From contig JABLYA010000001.1 of assembly GCA_013177855.1 (NCBI GenBank), forward strand, positions 186,001-250,000: 64,000 nt of DNA, in the 5' to 3' direction. The position numbers and the translations under genes were made by a program. The stretch is from Ignavibacteria bacterium. GTDB taxonomy: Bacteria > Bacteroidota > Ignavibacteria > Ch128b. The notes beneath the pieces are model-generated. The model was given only the letters and a program-made list of their open reading frames with translations, did not search any database and had not been told where the DNA came from. Below, piece by piece: positions 33,699 to 43,507 of this stretch (positions within the stretch are counted from its first letter, which is position 1; each line of letters starts with the position of its first letter).

Positions 33699-36167
33699 AT
33701 GTCTAATTTAAAATCTTTAATCTTAATATTTATAATCTTCTCTAAACAGATAATTCTTGCCCAATCCGAACTTGGAATTCTTGAAACTGGTGAATTCAGT
33801 GTACACAAATATTTCTATGATTTATATAAATCTTACAGATACGATGATGCAATCGAAGATGAAAAAACATTTTTAAATGATACCCGAGTTATTGATAAAG
33901 AACAATTGAGATATAAAGTATTTGGGTATTTACCTTATTGGTTTTTAAGCAGATGGAATACAATTAGTTACGATTTATTATATCTCATCGCCTTTCATAG
34001 TGCTGAAATAGATTCACTTGGAAATATTGTAAATGATCATGGATGGTTAACAAATCAAAATGTAACAAATTTCATTAATGCTGCTAAATCTAAAAATGTA
34101 AAAATCCTTTTGTCAGCAACCTTATTTTCAGGCTCAGCAATTACTTATTTACTAAACAACAATCAATCAAGAATTAATTTTATTCGAAACATTATTCAAC
34201 TTGTAAAAGCAAGAAATGTTAATGGTGTCGATATAAATTTTGAAGGTATTCAATCAGGGCAGAGAGATAATCTTACTTCATTTATGCGTCAATTAAAAGA
34301 TTCGCTGAAAGCAAATGATTCAACTTACATTTTAACTTGTGCACCAACTGATTTTGATTTTCGTCAGGGAGATTGGGACTTAGCTCAAATTACTCAAATT
34401 TGTGATTTAACATTTCTTCAATGTTACGGTTATGCTTATTCAACAGGAAGTCAAGCAGGTCCAGTTGGAAGATTACAAGGCTGGTCATCAACTAACGCAT
34501 CAAGTTATGTGAATAGTGCTTTAGCAAGTGGTGCAATAGCTTCAAAAACGATTTATGGTATGCCGCACTATGGATATGATTGGCCCACAAGTAGTCCGAA
34601 TAAAAAAGCTTCAACAATTGGAGCAGGATCAGTTATTTACTATCCTGATGCAAAACAAAATGTTATTGAATATTCCAGACTCTGGGATACAGAGTCACTT
34701 AATGCATGGTACAGATATCAAACCGTCGAAGGTACCTGGCATCAAGCATGGTATGAAGATCCTGAAAGTGCTTTTTATAAATATCAATTCATAAAATCGA
34801 AAAATCTTGCTGGAGTAGGCATCTGGGCTCTTGGAATGGACAATACGAATAAAGATATCTGGAATGTTCTGGAAGAATTTGTTAAAGATACAAATCTTGT
34901 TTTTACACCTGATCCACCAATTATTCAATTTGTAAAAGGAAGAAAAAATAATTTTAATGGCGAACTCGAAATTAGATGGTCCCATTTATTCCCAAACGAA
35001 ATAACTGGTTTCAGATTGTATCTATCGAAAGACTCGATTAATTTCTCGAACCAGCCTTTTCTTAATGAAATATATCTCACAAAAGATTCGTTATCGATTA
35101 CAATAAGTAACTTAGAAGTTGATAAGATTTATTTTATTAAACTTACAGCAATTAACTCAGTCGGAATGGAATCAATTTCAAGTGATGTTTATTCCGCGTC
35201 AACAGGAAATGGAAAAAGATATCTTGTAGTAGATGGATTTGATAGAACCAGTGGGAGTTATTCACAACCTTACCATATTTTTAATGAATTTTATGCTTCG
35301 GGTATTTTTAATTTTAATCGTGATGTAGATGCAGCAGCTAACGAAGCAGTGATTTCAAATCTTATCAATTTAAATGATTACGATGGGGTTTTCTGGTTTC
35401 TTGGTGATGAATCAACTGCCAATAAAACATTCAATGGAAGTGAACAACTTATTGTTATGAATTACTTAAAGAACGGGGGCAAATTATTTGTAACAGGTTC
35501 AGAGGTCGCTTATGAACTTTCTACAAGTTCCCCAAGCTTTCTAAATAATTTTCTAAAGGCAAAATTCATTGCAGATAATTCAGGTTCTCTTCAAGTTTTT
35601 TCAAATGCATCAATAATTAGAAGTTTACCATCAGATATAAATTTAGGGGCAGTATATCCCGAGGATTGGCCCGATGCAATTGAACCAATCAATGGTTCTC
35701 AAACATGCCTTTTTTATCGCAATCAAAAAATAGCTGGGGTTTATTTTAATGGAAATTTCCCGAATGGAACTCTGGCAGGTAAACTTATTTATCTTTCTTT
35801 TGCTCTCGAAACGACTAATAACAAAATTTCAAAAAATATTTTAATTGAAGATGCAATCAGATTTTTTGAAGGAACAACGGATGTACCATTCAATTTAATT
35901 TCAGATATTTCTTTTTATGTAAGCGATCCGTTTCCTAATCCATTTAATTCCACAACAAAGATTATAATTAATCTTCCGGAAAATCATTTTATTAAAATGC
36001 AGGTATTTAATATTTTAGGTGAAAAAGTAATGGACCTGAGTAATTTTCTAAATAAAGGTTTCAATGAGATCGAACTTAACTTTGAAAATTTGAATTCTGG
36101 AGTTTATTTACTTAAAATAGATTACGGAAGTAACTTTAAAACCTTAAAATTAAATTTAATTAAATAG
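33699..36167 (+). CDS. T9SS-exported glycoside hydrolase family 18-like protein
   Basis: About 822 residues. A signal peptide (~1-22, ending in IILAQ) is followed by a GH18 TIM barrel (~50-380) with FGYLPYWFLSRWN and the catalytic motif NGVDINFEG, in which the Glu is the proton donor, plus LQCYGYAY and GVGIWALGMD. Then come a fibronectin-III-like domain (~410-500), a Rossmann-like module (YLVVDGFDRTSGSY...FVTGSEVAYEL, ~510-640) and a T9SS sorting domain (DPFPNPFNSTTKI). Chitin or peptidoglycan-sugar cleavage outside the cell is likely. I chose the ATG at 33699, right after the previous stop, because the signal peptide begins there. Confidence 0.85.
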   Translation: MSNLKSLILIFIIFSKQIILAQSELGILETGEFSVHKYFYDLYKSYRYDDAIEDEKTFLNDTRVIDKEQLRYKVFGYLPYWFLSRWNTISYDLLYLIAFHSAEIDSLGNIVNDHGWLTNQNVTNFINAAKSKNVKILLSATLFSGSAITYLLNNNQSRINFIRNIIQLVKARNVNGVDINFEGIQSGQRDNLTSFMRQLKDSLKANDSTYILTCAPTDFDFRQGDWDLAQITQICDLTFLQCYGYAYSTGSQAGPVGRLQGWSSTNASSYVNSALASGAIASKTIYGMPHYGYDWPTSSPNKKASTIGAGSVIYYPDAKQNVIEYSRLWDTESLNAWYRYQTVEGTWHQAWYEDPESAFYKYQFIKSKNLAGVGIWALGMDNTNKDIWNVLEEFVKDTNLVFTPDPPIIQFVKGRKNNFNGELEIRWSHLFPNEITGFRLYLSKDSINFSNQPFLNEIYLTKDSLSITISNLEVDKIYFIKLTAINSVGMESISSDVYSASTGNGKRYLVVDGFDRTSGSYSQPYHIFNEFYASGIFNFNRDVDAAANEAVISNLINLNDYDGVFWFLGDESTANKTFNGSEQLIVMNYLKNGGKLFVTGSEVAYELSTSSPSFLNNFLKAKFIADNSGSLQVFSNASIIRSLPSDINLGAVYPEDWPDAIEPINGSQTCLFYRNQKIAGVYFNGNFPNGTLAGKLIYLSFALETTNNKISKNILIEDAIRFFEGTTDVPFNLISDISFYVSDPFPNPFNSTTKIIINLPENHFIKMQVFNILGEKVMDLSNFLNKGFNEIELNFENLNSGVYLLKIDYGSNFKTLKLNLIK

Positions 36168-36178
36168 GAGATACAATA

Positions 36179-36628
36179 ATGGCTCAATCACTCAATAAGA
36201 TTATGCTTATAGGATATGTAGGACGAGATGCCGAGGTAAAATATACTAATTCCGGTTTAGCTGTAATGAGATTCAGTCTGGCGACTGATCAGAATCAGAA
36301 AGACCAAAATGGAAATTGGCAGCGTGCAACTACCTGGCATGATATTATTTGCTTCGACAAATTAGCTGAGAATATGAAAGAATTTGTCAAAAAGGGCAGA
36401 AGAGTTTATGTGGAAGGTAGATTATCTAAAAGAGATTATGTGGATAAACAAAATATCAAAAGGTATGTAGTTGAAGTAATTGCTGAAAATTTGATACTTC
36501 TCGATAGACCTGGTGCATCTTTTGATGATAGTTCTTCTGTTGAATCCGAAACAGATTCTCAGATTTCTGAACCTCCAGCTGAAGATATAAATAGCGACAG
36601 CAATTCAGAAGAAGATTTACCTTTTTAA
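36179..36628 (+). CDS. ssb: Single-stranded DNA-binding protein
   Basis: 149 residues. An OB fold (~1-110) has LNKIMLIGYVGRDAEVKYTNSG, FSLATDQNQK, TTWHDIICFDKLAENMKEFVKKGRRVYVEGRL and YVVEVIAENLILLD. A disordered acidic tail ends in DLPF, the conserved tip that recruits replication and repair partners. It coats ssDNA as a tetramer. GGAGAT precedes the start. It lies between a secreted hydrolase and a membrane protein in one co-oriented run. Confidence 0.95.
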   Translation: MAQSLNKIMLIGYVGRDAEVKYTNSGLAVMRFSLATDQNQKDQNGNWQRATTWHDIICFDKLAENMKEFVKKGRRVYVEGRLSKRDYVDKQNIKRYVVEVIAENLILLDRPGASFDDSSSVESETDSQISEPPAEDINSDSNSEEDLPF

Positions 36629-36659
36629 ATGATCAAGAACTAATTAGGAGAAGTTAGAT

Positions 36660-37961
36660 TTGGATACTGACTCGTTTGTGCAATTATTGATTGTGTTTGG
36701 TTTATTCATTGTTTCAGCTTTTTTTTCGGCTTCTGAAGTCGCTCTTTTTTCTATTGATGAGAAGAAACTTAATTTCATTTCAAAAGCAAAACCGTTAGCT
36801 GCACGATATATTCATAGACTACTTGAGTTTCCACGAAAAACTTTAATAACTATTTTAATCGGTAATAATATTGCTAATGTGGGAATTTCAATTTTACTTG
36901 CATTTCTTACTGTAAAACTTGCAAATCAACTAAATGTTAATCGTGACTGGTTAATAACAATTGAAATCATTCTTCTTACTGTTGTCCTTCTGCTGATTGG
37001 TGAGATCATACCAAAGATAATAGCTAATCGTTTCCCGGTTGAATATGCAGTCCTGGTTTGTTATCCAATACACTGGCTTTATACTTTATTCGCACCAATT
37101 ACATTTTTATTCAACCAGGTTTCAAAAATTTTTCAGAGAAATTTTTTTATTGATAAATCGAAAACTGCCATAAAAGTAGAAGAGATCAAAACTTTAGCAG
37201 ATTTGAGTGAAGAATATGGAGCAATTGAGAAAGATGAACAAAGTTTAATCCACGGAATAATTGAATTTGGTGAGACGACCGTAAAAGAAGTAATGACAAA
37301 TCGAACCGAAATGGTTGCTGCTGAAATTAATGAGAGCTTTGATTCGCTATTAAATAAATTTTTAACCTCAAAACATTCACGATTGCCCATTTATAAGGGG
37401 AATATAGATAACATTGAAGGGTTCGTTTACATCAAAGATTTATTGCCGATTTATATTCAAAGGCAGAAATCGGATGTTCAAAATCTCGAAGAGTTTAACA
37501 TATCAAAAATTTTGAGACCAGCGATCTTTGTTCCTGAAAGTAAAAAAATTGATGAGATGTTTAGAGAATTTCAAACGAAAAATATACACATTGCAATTGT
37601 TGTTGATGAATTCGGTGGAACTGCCGGTTTAATTACAATGGAAGATATATTAGCTGAAGTAATGAGCAGATTCTCGTATTCTGAAGACACTCAAGACTTT
37701 TATAAACAAATTGATCAAGATACATATCTGGTTGACGCTAAAATTCCAATTGATTTCTTAGAAAAACTTCTTGATAAACAATTAAAATCAGATGAAGATG
37801 ATTATGATACTCTTGGTGGATTTCTTTTAAGCAAATTTGAAGATTTACCAGAACCCGATACTTCGATTGATTATGAAGATTATAAATTCATAATCAAAGA
37901 AGCCTCTGAGAAGAGAATCGAAAAGGTCTTAATTAAAAAAATTAAAAATGAAAAAGTATAA
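36660..37961 (+). CDS. CNNM/CorC-type membrane protein with CBS pair (GldE-like)
   Basis: 433 residues starting at TTG with AGGAG ~9 nt upstream. The N-terminal DUF21/CNNM membrane domain (~5-170, three to four helices) has SAFFSASEVALFSID and GNNIANVGISI. Two CBS domains (~205-340) include KEVMTNRTEMVAA and IHIAIVVDEFGGTAGLITMEDILAEV, and a CorC/HlyC C-terminal domain (~350-430) completes it. Related proteins transport or sense Mg2+; in Bacteroidota a paralogue is called GldE because of gliding. The 3' end overlaps the next gene by 14 nt. Confidence 0.88.
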   Translation: MDTDSFVQLLIVFGLFIVSAFFSASEVALFSIDEKKLNFISKAKPLAARYIHRLLEFPRKTLITILIGNNIANVGISILLAFLTVKLANQLNVNRDWLITIEIILLTVVLLLIGEIIPKIIANRFPVEYAVLVCYPIHWLYTLFAPITFLFNQVSKIFQRNFFIDKSKTAIKVEEIKTLADLSEEYGAIEKDEQSLIHGIIEFGETTVKEVMTNRTEMVAAEINESFDSLLNKFLTSKHSRLPIYKGNIDNIEGFVYIKDLLPIYIQRQKSDVQNLEEFNISKILRPAIFVPESKKIDEMFREFQTKNIHIAIVVDEFGGTAGLITMEDILAEVMSRFSYSEDTQDFYKQIDQDTYLVDAKIPIDFLEKLLDKQLKSDEDDYDTLGGFLLSKFEDLPEPDTSIDYEDYKFIIKEASEKRIEKVLIKKIKNEKV

Positions 37962-38298
37962 GTTTTATATTATTCTTCTTATCTCAACAATAACAATTGG
38001 ACTAATCTTTTTTCATTTTTCTGATTATTCACGAAGGATTAAGACTATCTATTCTTTAATGAAAGAAAAAGACAAAGAAAAGATTATCAATGGGTTGGTT
38101 GAAAAGGTTGAGGCAGATACTTTAAAAGATAAATTCAAATCAGTTTTGATCGTTTTTGGTAATAGAATTGAAAATGATGAGTATTCTGATGAACATCTGA
38201 AGGAATTATTAGATAAATTTGAAAAAATTGTAGATAAGGATAAGATATCTTCGAATGAAATTGAAGAATTCGCAAAAAAAGTAAATCAGGATTTTTGA
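37948..38298 (+). CDS. Small single-pass membrane protein of unknown function
   Basis: 116 residues: one N-terminal transmembrane helix (YKFYIILLISTITIGLIFF, ~4-22) and a highly charged helical C-terminal part (KEKDKEKIINGLVEKVEADTL...). I recognise no family. It overlaps the upstream CNNM gene by 14 nt and ends 1 nt before the MCE gene, so it is translated with them. It may be an accessory of the MCE protein, but this is only inferred from position. Confidence 0.7.
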   Translation: MKKYKFYIILLISTITIGLIFFHFSDYSRRIKTIYSLMKEKDKEKIINGLVEKVEADTLKDKFKSVLIVFGNRIENDEYSDEHLKELLDKFEKIVDKDKISSNEIEEFAKKVNQDF

Positions 38299-38299
38299 G

Positions 38300-39217
38300 A
38301 TGAAGGAAAATAGAAAGACAAATATTAAAGTCGGAATTACTGTATTAATTGGAATATTTATTTTTCTTTTCATTTTAGGTTGGGCAAAAAGAATTACAAT
38401 CGCAGGTGACTACAATGTGCTTAAAATGAGATTTAATAGTGTCTCTGGACTTGAGTTGGGTGATCACATTACGATTAATGGCGTCAAAATGGGAAAAGTT
38501 CACAATATCATAATTGACGGTAACTCAGTAATCGTCGAAGGTTACATTCCCAAAAATGTAATTCTTAAACAGGATGCAAAAGCTACGGTTGAAATGATGG
38601 ATTTAATGGGCGGAAAAAAAATTGAAATAAAACCCGGCGAAAGCAATGTACCATTTGATTTTAATAACATTCTTGAAGGAAAACTTTCGACGGATATTCC
38701 AGGTGCACTTGCAATGGTTGGAAATGTAGAACAAGATTTGAAATTAATAATATTAGACACGAAGATTCTGCTTGAAAAAATCAATGACCATCTTTCAGAT
38801 GAAAATACAATGAACTCATTAAAAACTTCAGTCAAAAATTTAGAAGAAATAACTACTAACCTTAATAATTTTTTAGTTAAAAATAATTCGAAAATTGAGA
38901 AGACCATTGAAAATATATCCAATCTCACAGAAAAGTCTGACAGGTTCTTATCCGAAAATGCCGATACATTGATTGAAACATTTAAAGAAACAAGAGAATT
39001 AATTGCAAATCTCAACAATGTTGTAAATTCTTTAGAGGTTATCATGAAGCAAACTCAATCCAGGGAAAACAACATTGGTAAAATTTTATACGACGAAGAG
39101 CTGTATGATAAATTAAAACAAAGTATTATTAAACTGGATACAATTAGTAATCTACTTTTAGAACAACTTGAAGCTAAAGGAATTAAAGTGGACGCAAAAA
39201 TTAGATTATTCAAATGA
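38300..39217 (+). CDS. MlaD/MCE-domain protein
   Basis: 305 residues. An N-terminal transmembrane helix (~9-27) is followed by the MCE domain (~35-115) with FNSVSGLELGDHITINGVKMGKV and AKATVEMMDLMGGKKIEIKPG. A long helical tail (~140-300) contains repeated N/L heptads typical of MCE proteins that form hexameric lipid tunnels between membranes. The usual partners MlaE (permease) and MlaF (ATPase) are not next to it; they must be elsewhere or absent. It overlaps ggt by 4 nt. Confidence 0.88.
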   Translation: MKENRKTNIKVGITVLIGIFIFLFILGWAKRITIAGDYNVLKMRFNSVSGLELGDHITINGVKMGKVHNIIIDGNSVIVEGYIPKNVILKQDAKATVEMMDLMGGKKIEIKPGESNVPFDFNNILEGKLSTDIPGALAMVGNVEQDLKLIILDTKILLEKINDHLSDENTMNSLKTSVKNLEEITTNLNNFLVKNNSKIEKTIENISNLTEKSDRFLSENADTLIETFKETRELIANLNNVVNSLEVIMKQTQSRENNIGKILYDEELYDKLKQSIIKLDTISNLLLEQLEAKGIKVDAKIRLFK

Positions 39218-40893
39218 AGATATTATTAAAAATACTTCTGGTCTTTATCTTATTTAATTCAATCTTATTTGCTCAGCTTGCAAGATCAAGAAATGGAATG
39301 GTATCATCTGCAAGTGACCTTGCAACAAAGGTTGGTGTAGAAATTTTGCAAAAAGGCGGTAATGCTGTAGATGCTGCAGTGGCTGTTGGATTTGCATTAG
39401 CAGTTACTTATCCGGCAGCTGGAAATTTAGGCGGCGGTGGTTTTATTGTTTATTACAGAAATGATGGATTTACAACTACTATTGATTTTCGTGAAAAAGC
39501 CCCATCCAATGCGCATCGTGATATGTATCTTGATTCATTGGGCAACCCATTGACAATTCTTTCTCAACAAGGAGCAACTTCAGTTGGTGTACCCGGAAGC
39601 GTGGATGGATTAATTTACGCACATCAGAAATATGGTAAATTAAAATTTAGCGAAGTAATTGATCCTGCTATCAAACTTGCAAAGAATGGTTTTCGCTTAA
39701 GTTATGATCTGGCAAGATCAATTAACTCAAATTATCATAATTTCATTAAATATGAATCATCAAAGAAAATCTTTACAAAGAATGGAGAAAAATTTCAGGA
39801 AGGAGATTTGTTTGTTCAAAAAGATTTAGCTAAAACCTTAGAGTTGATAAAAAAATATGGAAGAAAAGGTTTTTATGAGGGCAAAACAGCTGAATTGATT
39901 GTAAAACAAATTCAAGAACTTGGTGGTTTTATAACGCTTGAAGACTTAAAAAATTACCGATGCATTGAAAGACAACCCGTAAGAGGCACATATCGAGGTT
40001 ATGAAGTGATTTCGATGGGACCACCAAGCTCAGGCGGCGTAGCTGTTATTGAAGCATTAAACATCTTAGAAAATTTAAACCTGGATAAAGACGATTATAA
40101 TTCATCCAGATATATTCATTATTTAATCGAAACTCTGAAAAGAATTTATTTTGACAGAGCGGAATATCTTGGTGACTCCGATTTTGTATATGTCCCTGTT
40201 CAAAAATTAATTTCTAAAGAATATGCAAAAAGATTATTTGGACAGATCAATCGCGATAAAGCCACTGAATTGGAAGATGTGAACACTAAAAACGCATTTG
40301 ATTATGAGTCACCCGAAACAACACATTATTCAGTTATTGATAAGGATGGTAATGCTGTTAGTGTAACCACAACAATTAATTCCTCTTACGGTTCAAGTAT
40401 AGTTGTTGATGGTGCAGGATTTTTGCTCAACAATGAAATGGATGATTTCTCCATTAAACCTGGAATACAAAATCAATTTGGACTGATTGGAAAAGAAGCG
40501 AATGCAATTGCACCTAATAAAAGAATGTTAAGCTCAATGACTCCGACAATTATTTTAAAGGATAAAAAACCATTTTTGATTGTAGGTTCTCCCGGTGGTT
40601 CGATGATAATTACATCCGTTTTACAGGTAATCTTAAATATAATTGATTTTAAGATGGATTTATTCCGTGCTGTTTCATTTCCAAGAATTCATCACCAGAT
40701 GATACCAGATGAAGTATACTATGAAGATTATGCTCTAAGCGAAGATGTAATTAAAAAACTTGAAAGTTACGGTCATAAATTTAAGAAGCGAAATTACATC
40801 GGTTGGATAAACGCTATTCTTGTCGATGATGAACATAAATTTTATTACGGAATGACTGATCCAAGAGGTTTTGGTTTAGCAATGGGGTTTTAA
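39214..40893 (+). CDS. ggt: Gamma-glutamyltransferase (glutathione hydrolase)
   Basis: 559 residues. Signal peptide ~1-20 (ending in LFAQ). The proenzyme is cut before the catalytic Thr: ETTHYSVIDKDGNAVSVTTTINSSYGS contains T369, the first Thr of TTH, aligned with E. coli T391. GNLGGGGFIVYY, DFREKAP and GPPSSGG are further family motifs. It transfers or hydrolyses gamma-glutamyl groups in the periplasm. The stop is directly followed by the acpS ATG. Confidence 0.94.
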   Translation: MKILLKILLVFILFNSILFAQLARSRNGMVSSASDLATKVGVEILQKGGNAVDAAVAVGFALAVTYPAAGNLGGGGFIVYYRNDGFTTTIDFREKAPSNAHRDMYLDSLGNPLTILSQQGATSVGVPGSVDGLIYAHQKYGKLKFSEVIDPAIKLAKNGFRLSYDLARSINSNYHNFIKYESSKKIFTKNGEKFQEGDLFVQKDLAKTLELIKKYGRKGFYEGKTAELIVKQIQELGGFITLEDLKNYRCIERQPVRGTYRGYEVISMGPPSSGGVAVIEALNILENLNLDKDDYNSSRYIHYLIETLKRIYFDRAEYLGDSDFVYVPVQKLISKEYAKRLFGQINRDKATELEDVNTKNAFDYESPETTHYSVIDKDGNAVSVTTTINSSYGSSIVVDGAGFLLNNEMDDFSIKPGIQNQFGLIGKEANAIAPNKRMLSSMTPTIILKDKKPFLIVGSPGGSMIITSVLQVILNIIDFKMDLFRAVSFPRIHHQMIPDEVYYEDYALSEDVIKKLESYGHKFKKRNYIGWINAILVDDEHKFYYGMTDPRGFGLAMGF

Positions 40894-41244
40894 ATGAAAT
40901 CAATTGGTGTTGATATAATCGAAATCGATAGAGTTGAAAAAATTATTTCTGAGTTTGGAGATAATTTTCTTAAAAAAGTCTATACGGACGAAGAAATTAA
41001 ATACTGTAAATCTAAAGCAAAACCCTCACAACATTTTGCTGCTAGATTCGCTGCAAAAGAAGCTGTCGCAAAAGCAATGGGAACAGGTTTTGGAAAAGAT
41101 TTAATGTTAAAAGATGTTGAGGTAAGAAATGATATTAACGGCAAACCAATTGTATATTATAAAGGCATTAGAAACGATAAAGTATTAATTTCAATTTCAC
41201 ATTGTGATCATTATGTAGTTGCATTTGCAGCACTAAAAGATTAA
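40894..41244 (+). CDS. acpS: Holo-[acyl-carrier-protein] synthase
   Basis: 116 residues. It transfers phosphopantetheine from CoA to ACP for fatty-acid synthesis. Family motifs are SIGVDIIEIDRVE with metal ligand D7, HFAARFAAKEAVAKAMGTG with E56, and ISISHCDHYVVAFA. It ends the long co-oriented run. Its stop and that of the convergent GH5-like gene share the palindrome TTAA (4-nt overlap). Confidence 0.95.
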   Translation: MKSIGVDIIEIDRVEKIISEFGDNFLKKVYTDEEIKYCKSKAKPSQHFAARFAAKEAVAKAMGTGFGKDLMLKDVEVRNDINGKPIVYYKGIRNDKVLISISHCDHYVVAFAALKD

Positions 41245-42464
41245 TCATTTCGCTTCGTTTTCCAGACCCTTTTAAGTTCTTCTAAAAGTTCATTGTTTCT
41301 AATATCTTTGTCCGAATTCTGATCTCTGTTGAGCACAATTCCTTTTTCGTAATTGTATTCATCAAATTTTCTTCCGTCCGTTTCTCCCCATTCACTTTTC
41401 CAAACATAAAAAGCAAAATGAAAACCAAACTTTAAAAATATTTCATGAAGATCCTTTAGATAATTTAAAATTCCTTTTTTATAACGAATCCCACCATATT
41501 CATTTACAAAGATTGGAACATTATAGTTATTCTTAAAATCAATTACTGGTTTAAGAAATTTTTCAAGATAAATTGAGTCAACAAAAACTAATGTATCTCT
41601 ATCAAAATAAAAACCTGGATAAGATGAATCGTTTTTTTCATTTGTAAAAGAGTGGGGGAAATACATATCAAAACTATACACTATCTTTTCATCATCAAAC
41701 TTTTTAAGCGAAGTAAATTTATCAGGATATGCCCATCCCTGAGGCTGAACAATGATCGGAATTCGACAATTTACCTTGCGAATCTCTCTAATCAACTTCT
41801 CAACAAAATTGAAATAGATTGAATCTTTTATTGGTTCAAGATTTACAGGATCATCTCCGTGCGGTTCAAGGAGAAAATTAATTCCAACTAGGTGTTTTTT
41901 CTTGCTGTACCTTTCTGAAATAAACCTGCACATTTCAATATATTTTTCTTGAGCGAGTGAATCATAAAATAAAAATTCATCTTCACGATATTGATCAAAA
42001 AAAGAATAGAGAGATCTGCCAGGTCCGCTCCTTAACGAAATAACAAGAAATAAATTCAATTTTTCTGTTAGATTAACGATGTTATCAAGGTTTGCTAAAC
42101 TTAGTGAATCGATCTGGTAAGGCGGAAAATAAGTAAAAACCCCAGGATAATTTGCTACAACTAAATTCGCACCGAGTTTTTTTAATTCTATCAGGTCTTT
42201 CTCTGTGATCGGATTTCGCATTGAGAACGGAGAGAAATGCATGTAGGGATGAATATTTGCACCTCTGAAGAACGAATCAATTTTCCAAAGATTAATAATA
42301 TCAGCTTCAGAGTTCTTCTGTGAAAAAATGTTTAATTTTTCACAAAGATTTGATAATGTTTGAATTAGAGAAATCGTTGTATCGGTATCTTTATTAAAAG
42401 AAAGCGAAAATGTTGTATTTTTTGTAATCGAAAGAAAAACTATTATTGCTAAAAATAATTTCAT
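41241..42464 (-). CDS. Secreted GH5-like glycoside hydrolase
   Basis: 407 residues with a signal peptide (~1-20). A TIM-barrel hydrolase starts with FRGANIHPYM (~67-75). NFLLEPHGDD contains the putative acid/base E200 (family motif N-E-P, here L-E-P), and VPIFVNEYGG contains the putative nucleophile E322; WAYPDKF and VYSFDMYFPH are also typical. It likely acts on beta-glucans or mannans outside the cytoplasm. There is no sorting domain. The start is only 20 bp from that of the divergent nuclease/phosphatase gene. Confidence 0.82.
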   Translation of the reverse strand: MKLFLAIIVFLSITKNTTFSLSFNKDTDTTISLIQTLSNLCEKLNIFSQKNSEADIINLWKIDSFFRGANIHPYMHFSPFSMRNPITEKDLIELKKLGANLVVANYPGVFTYFPPYQIDSLSLANLDNIVNLTEKLNLFLVISLRSGPGRSLYSFFDQYREDEFLFYDSLAQEKYIEMCRFISERYSKKKHLVGINFLLEPHGDDPVNLEPIKDSIYFNFVEKLIREIRKVNCRIPIIVQPQGWAYPDKFTSLKKFDDEKIVYSFDMYFPHSFTNEKNDSSYPGFYFDRDTLVFVDSIYLEKFLKPVIDFKNNYNVPIFVNEYGGIRYKKGILNYLKDLHEIFLKFGFHFAFYVWKSEWGETDGRKFDEYNYEKGIVLNRDQNSDKDIRNNELLEELKRVWKTKRND

Positions 42465-42484
42465 AAATAATTCAGGTTAAAGTT

Positions 42485-43507
42485 ATGAGAAAATTTATTT
42501 TAGTTTATTTAACAATAATATCGATAGGTTTTAATTCCTGTCAAGCTCAAGAAAAAATTTACGTTGCTTTCTGGAATTTAGAAAATCTTTTTGATACAAT
42601 TGATGATCCATCAAATCCTGGGGATGATGAGTATTTACCAACCTCAAAGTCACAATGGGACGAAGTCAAATTTGATAAGAAATTAAGTAATCTTTCAAAA
42701 ATCATTCGAAGTATGAATGATGGAAATGGCCCAGATATTTTAGGAGTTTGTGAAGTTGAAAATAGATATGTACTCGAAGAACTATCAAAAAGATTTCTTA
42801 AAGATATGAACTTTGAAATTGTTCATTTTGATTCTAAGGATCCGAGAGGTATTGATGTAGGATTACTTTTTAAGAAAAATAAATTTCAAGTTATTCACTC
42901 AGAAAAGATTCAAGTTCCACTTCAAGGTAATACAAGAGATATACTTTACACTACCTTAAAATTTAAAGACGACACATTAAATATTTTTGTCAATCACTGG
43001 CCATCAAGAAGAGGAGGTGAATTGGAATCTGAGCCACGAAGAATAAAAGCCGCAACTGCATTAAGAAATAAGGTCGATTCACTTTTAGGCAAAAATATAT
43101 CCGCTAATATTGTTATTATGGGTGATTTCAATGATATGCCTGATAATAAATCTATCCTGATGACATTGCAAGCTATTCCATTCGATTGTGATAACTTGGC
43201 TCCGGAATACACCTATAATCTTTATAACACAGCATACAAGAAATATTCTCAGGGATTGGGTTCTTATTTTCATCAGGGTAATTTCAATATGCTTGATCAA
43301 ATTATTATATCAAAAGCTTTGTTAGATAAAAAGAAATTAGATTATGAGTGTGACTCATTTTCAATAATTAGTAATGAATTAAATACCACACGTTCTGGCA
43401 GATATAAAGGGGCACCTTATCCAACTTTTGGTTCTGGAAGATATTTAAGTGGTTATAGCGATCATTTCCCTGTCGGTGCAAGCTTTATTTATATAGGTAA
43501 AAAATGA
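42485..43507 (+). CDS. Secreted endonuclease/exonuclease/phosphatase family protein
   Basis: 340 residues. The N-terminal signal ends near FNSCQAQ; a Cys there could be lipidated, but the lipobox is weak. EEP-fold motifs are VAFWNLENLFD (metal-binding N and E), LGVCEVEN, VNHWPSRRGG, VIMGDFNDMP and SGYSDHFPVGA (catalytic His). Members cleave nucleic acids or phosphate esters, and an extracytoplasmic nuclease is a fair guess. It overlaps the SDR gene by 4 nt. Confidence 0.85.
   Translation: MRKFILVYLTIISIGFNSCQAQEKIYVAFWNLENLFDTIDDPSNPGDDEYLPTSKSQWDEVKFDKKLSNLSKIIRSMNDGNGPDILGVCEVENRYVLEELSKRFLKDMNFEIVHFDSKDPRGIDVGLLFKKNKFQVIHSEKIQVPLQGNTRDILYTTLKFKDDTLNIFVNHWPSRRGGELESEPRRIKAATALRNKVDSLLGKNISANIVIMGDFNDMPDNKSILMTLQAIPFDCDNLAPEYTYNLYNTAYKKYSQGLGSYFHQGNFNMLDQIIISKALLDKKKLDYECDSFSIISNELNTTRSGRYKGAPYPTFGSGRYLSGYSDHFPVGASFIYIGKK

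Noticed and set aside
38542-39045. 167-residue open frame antisense to the MCE gene
   Set aside because: No ribosome site and a low-complexity Ser/Phe/Val composition; it mirrors the coding frame of the MlaD/MCE protein.
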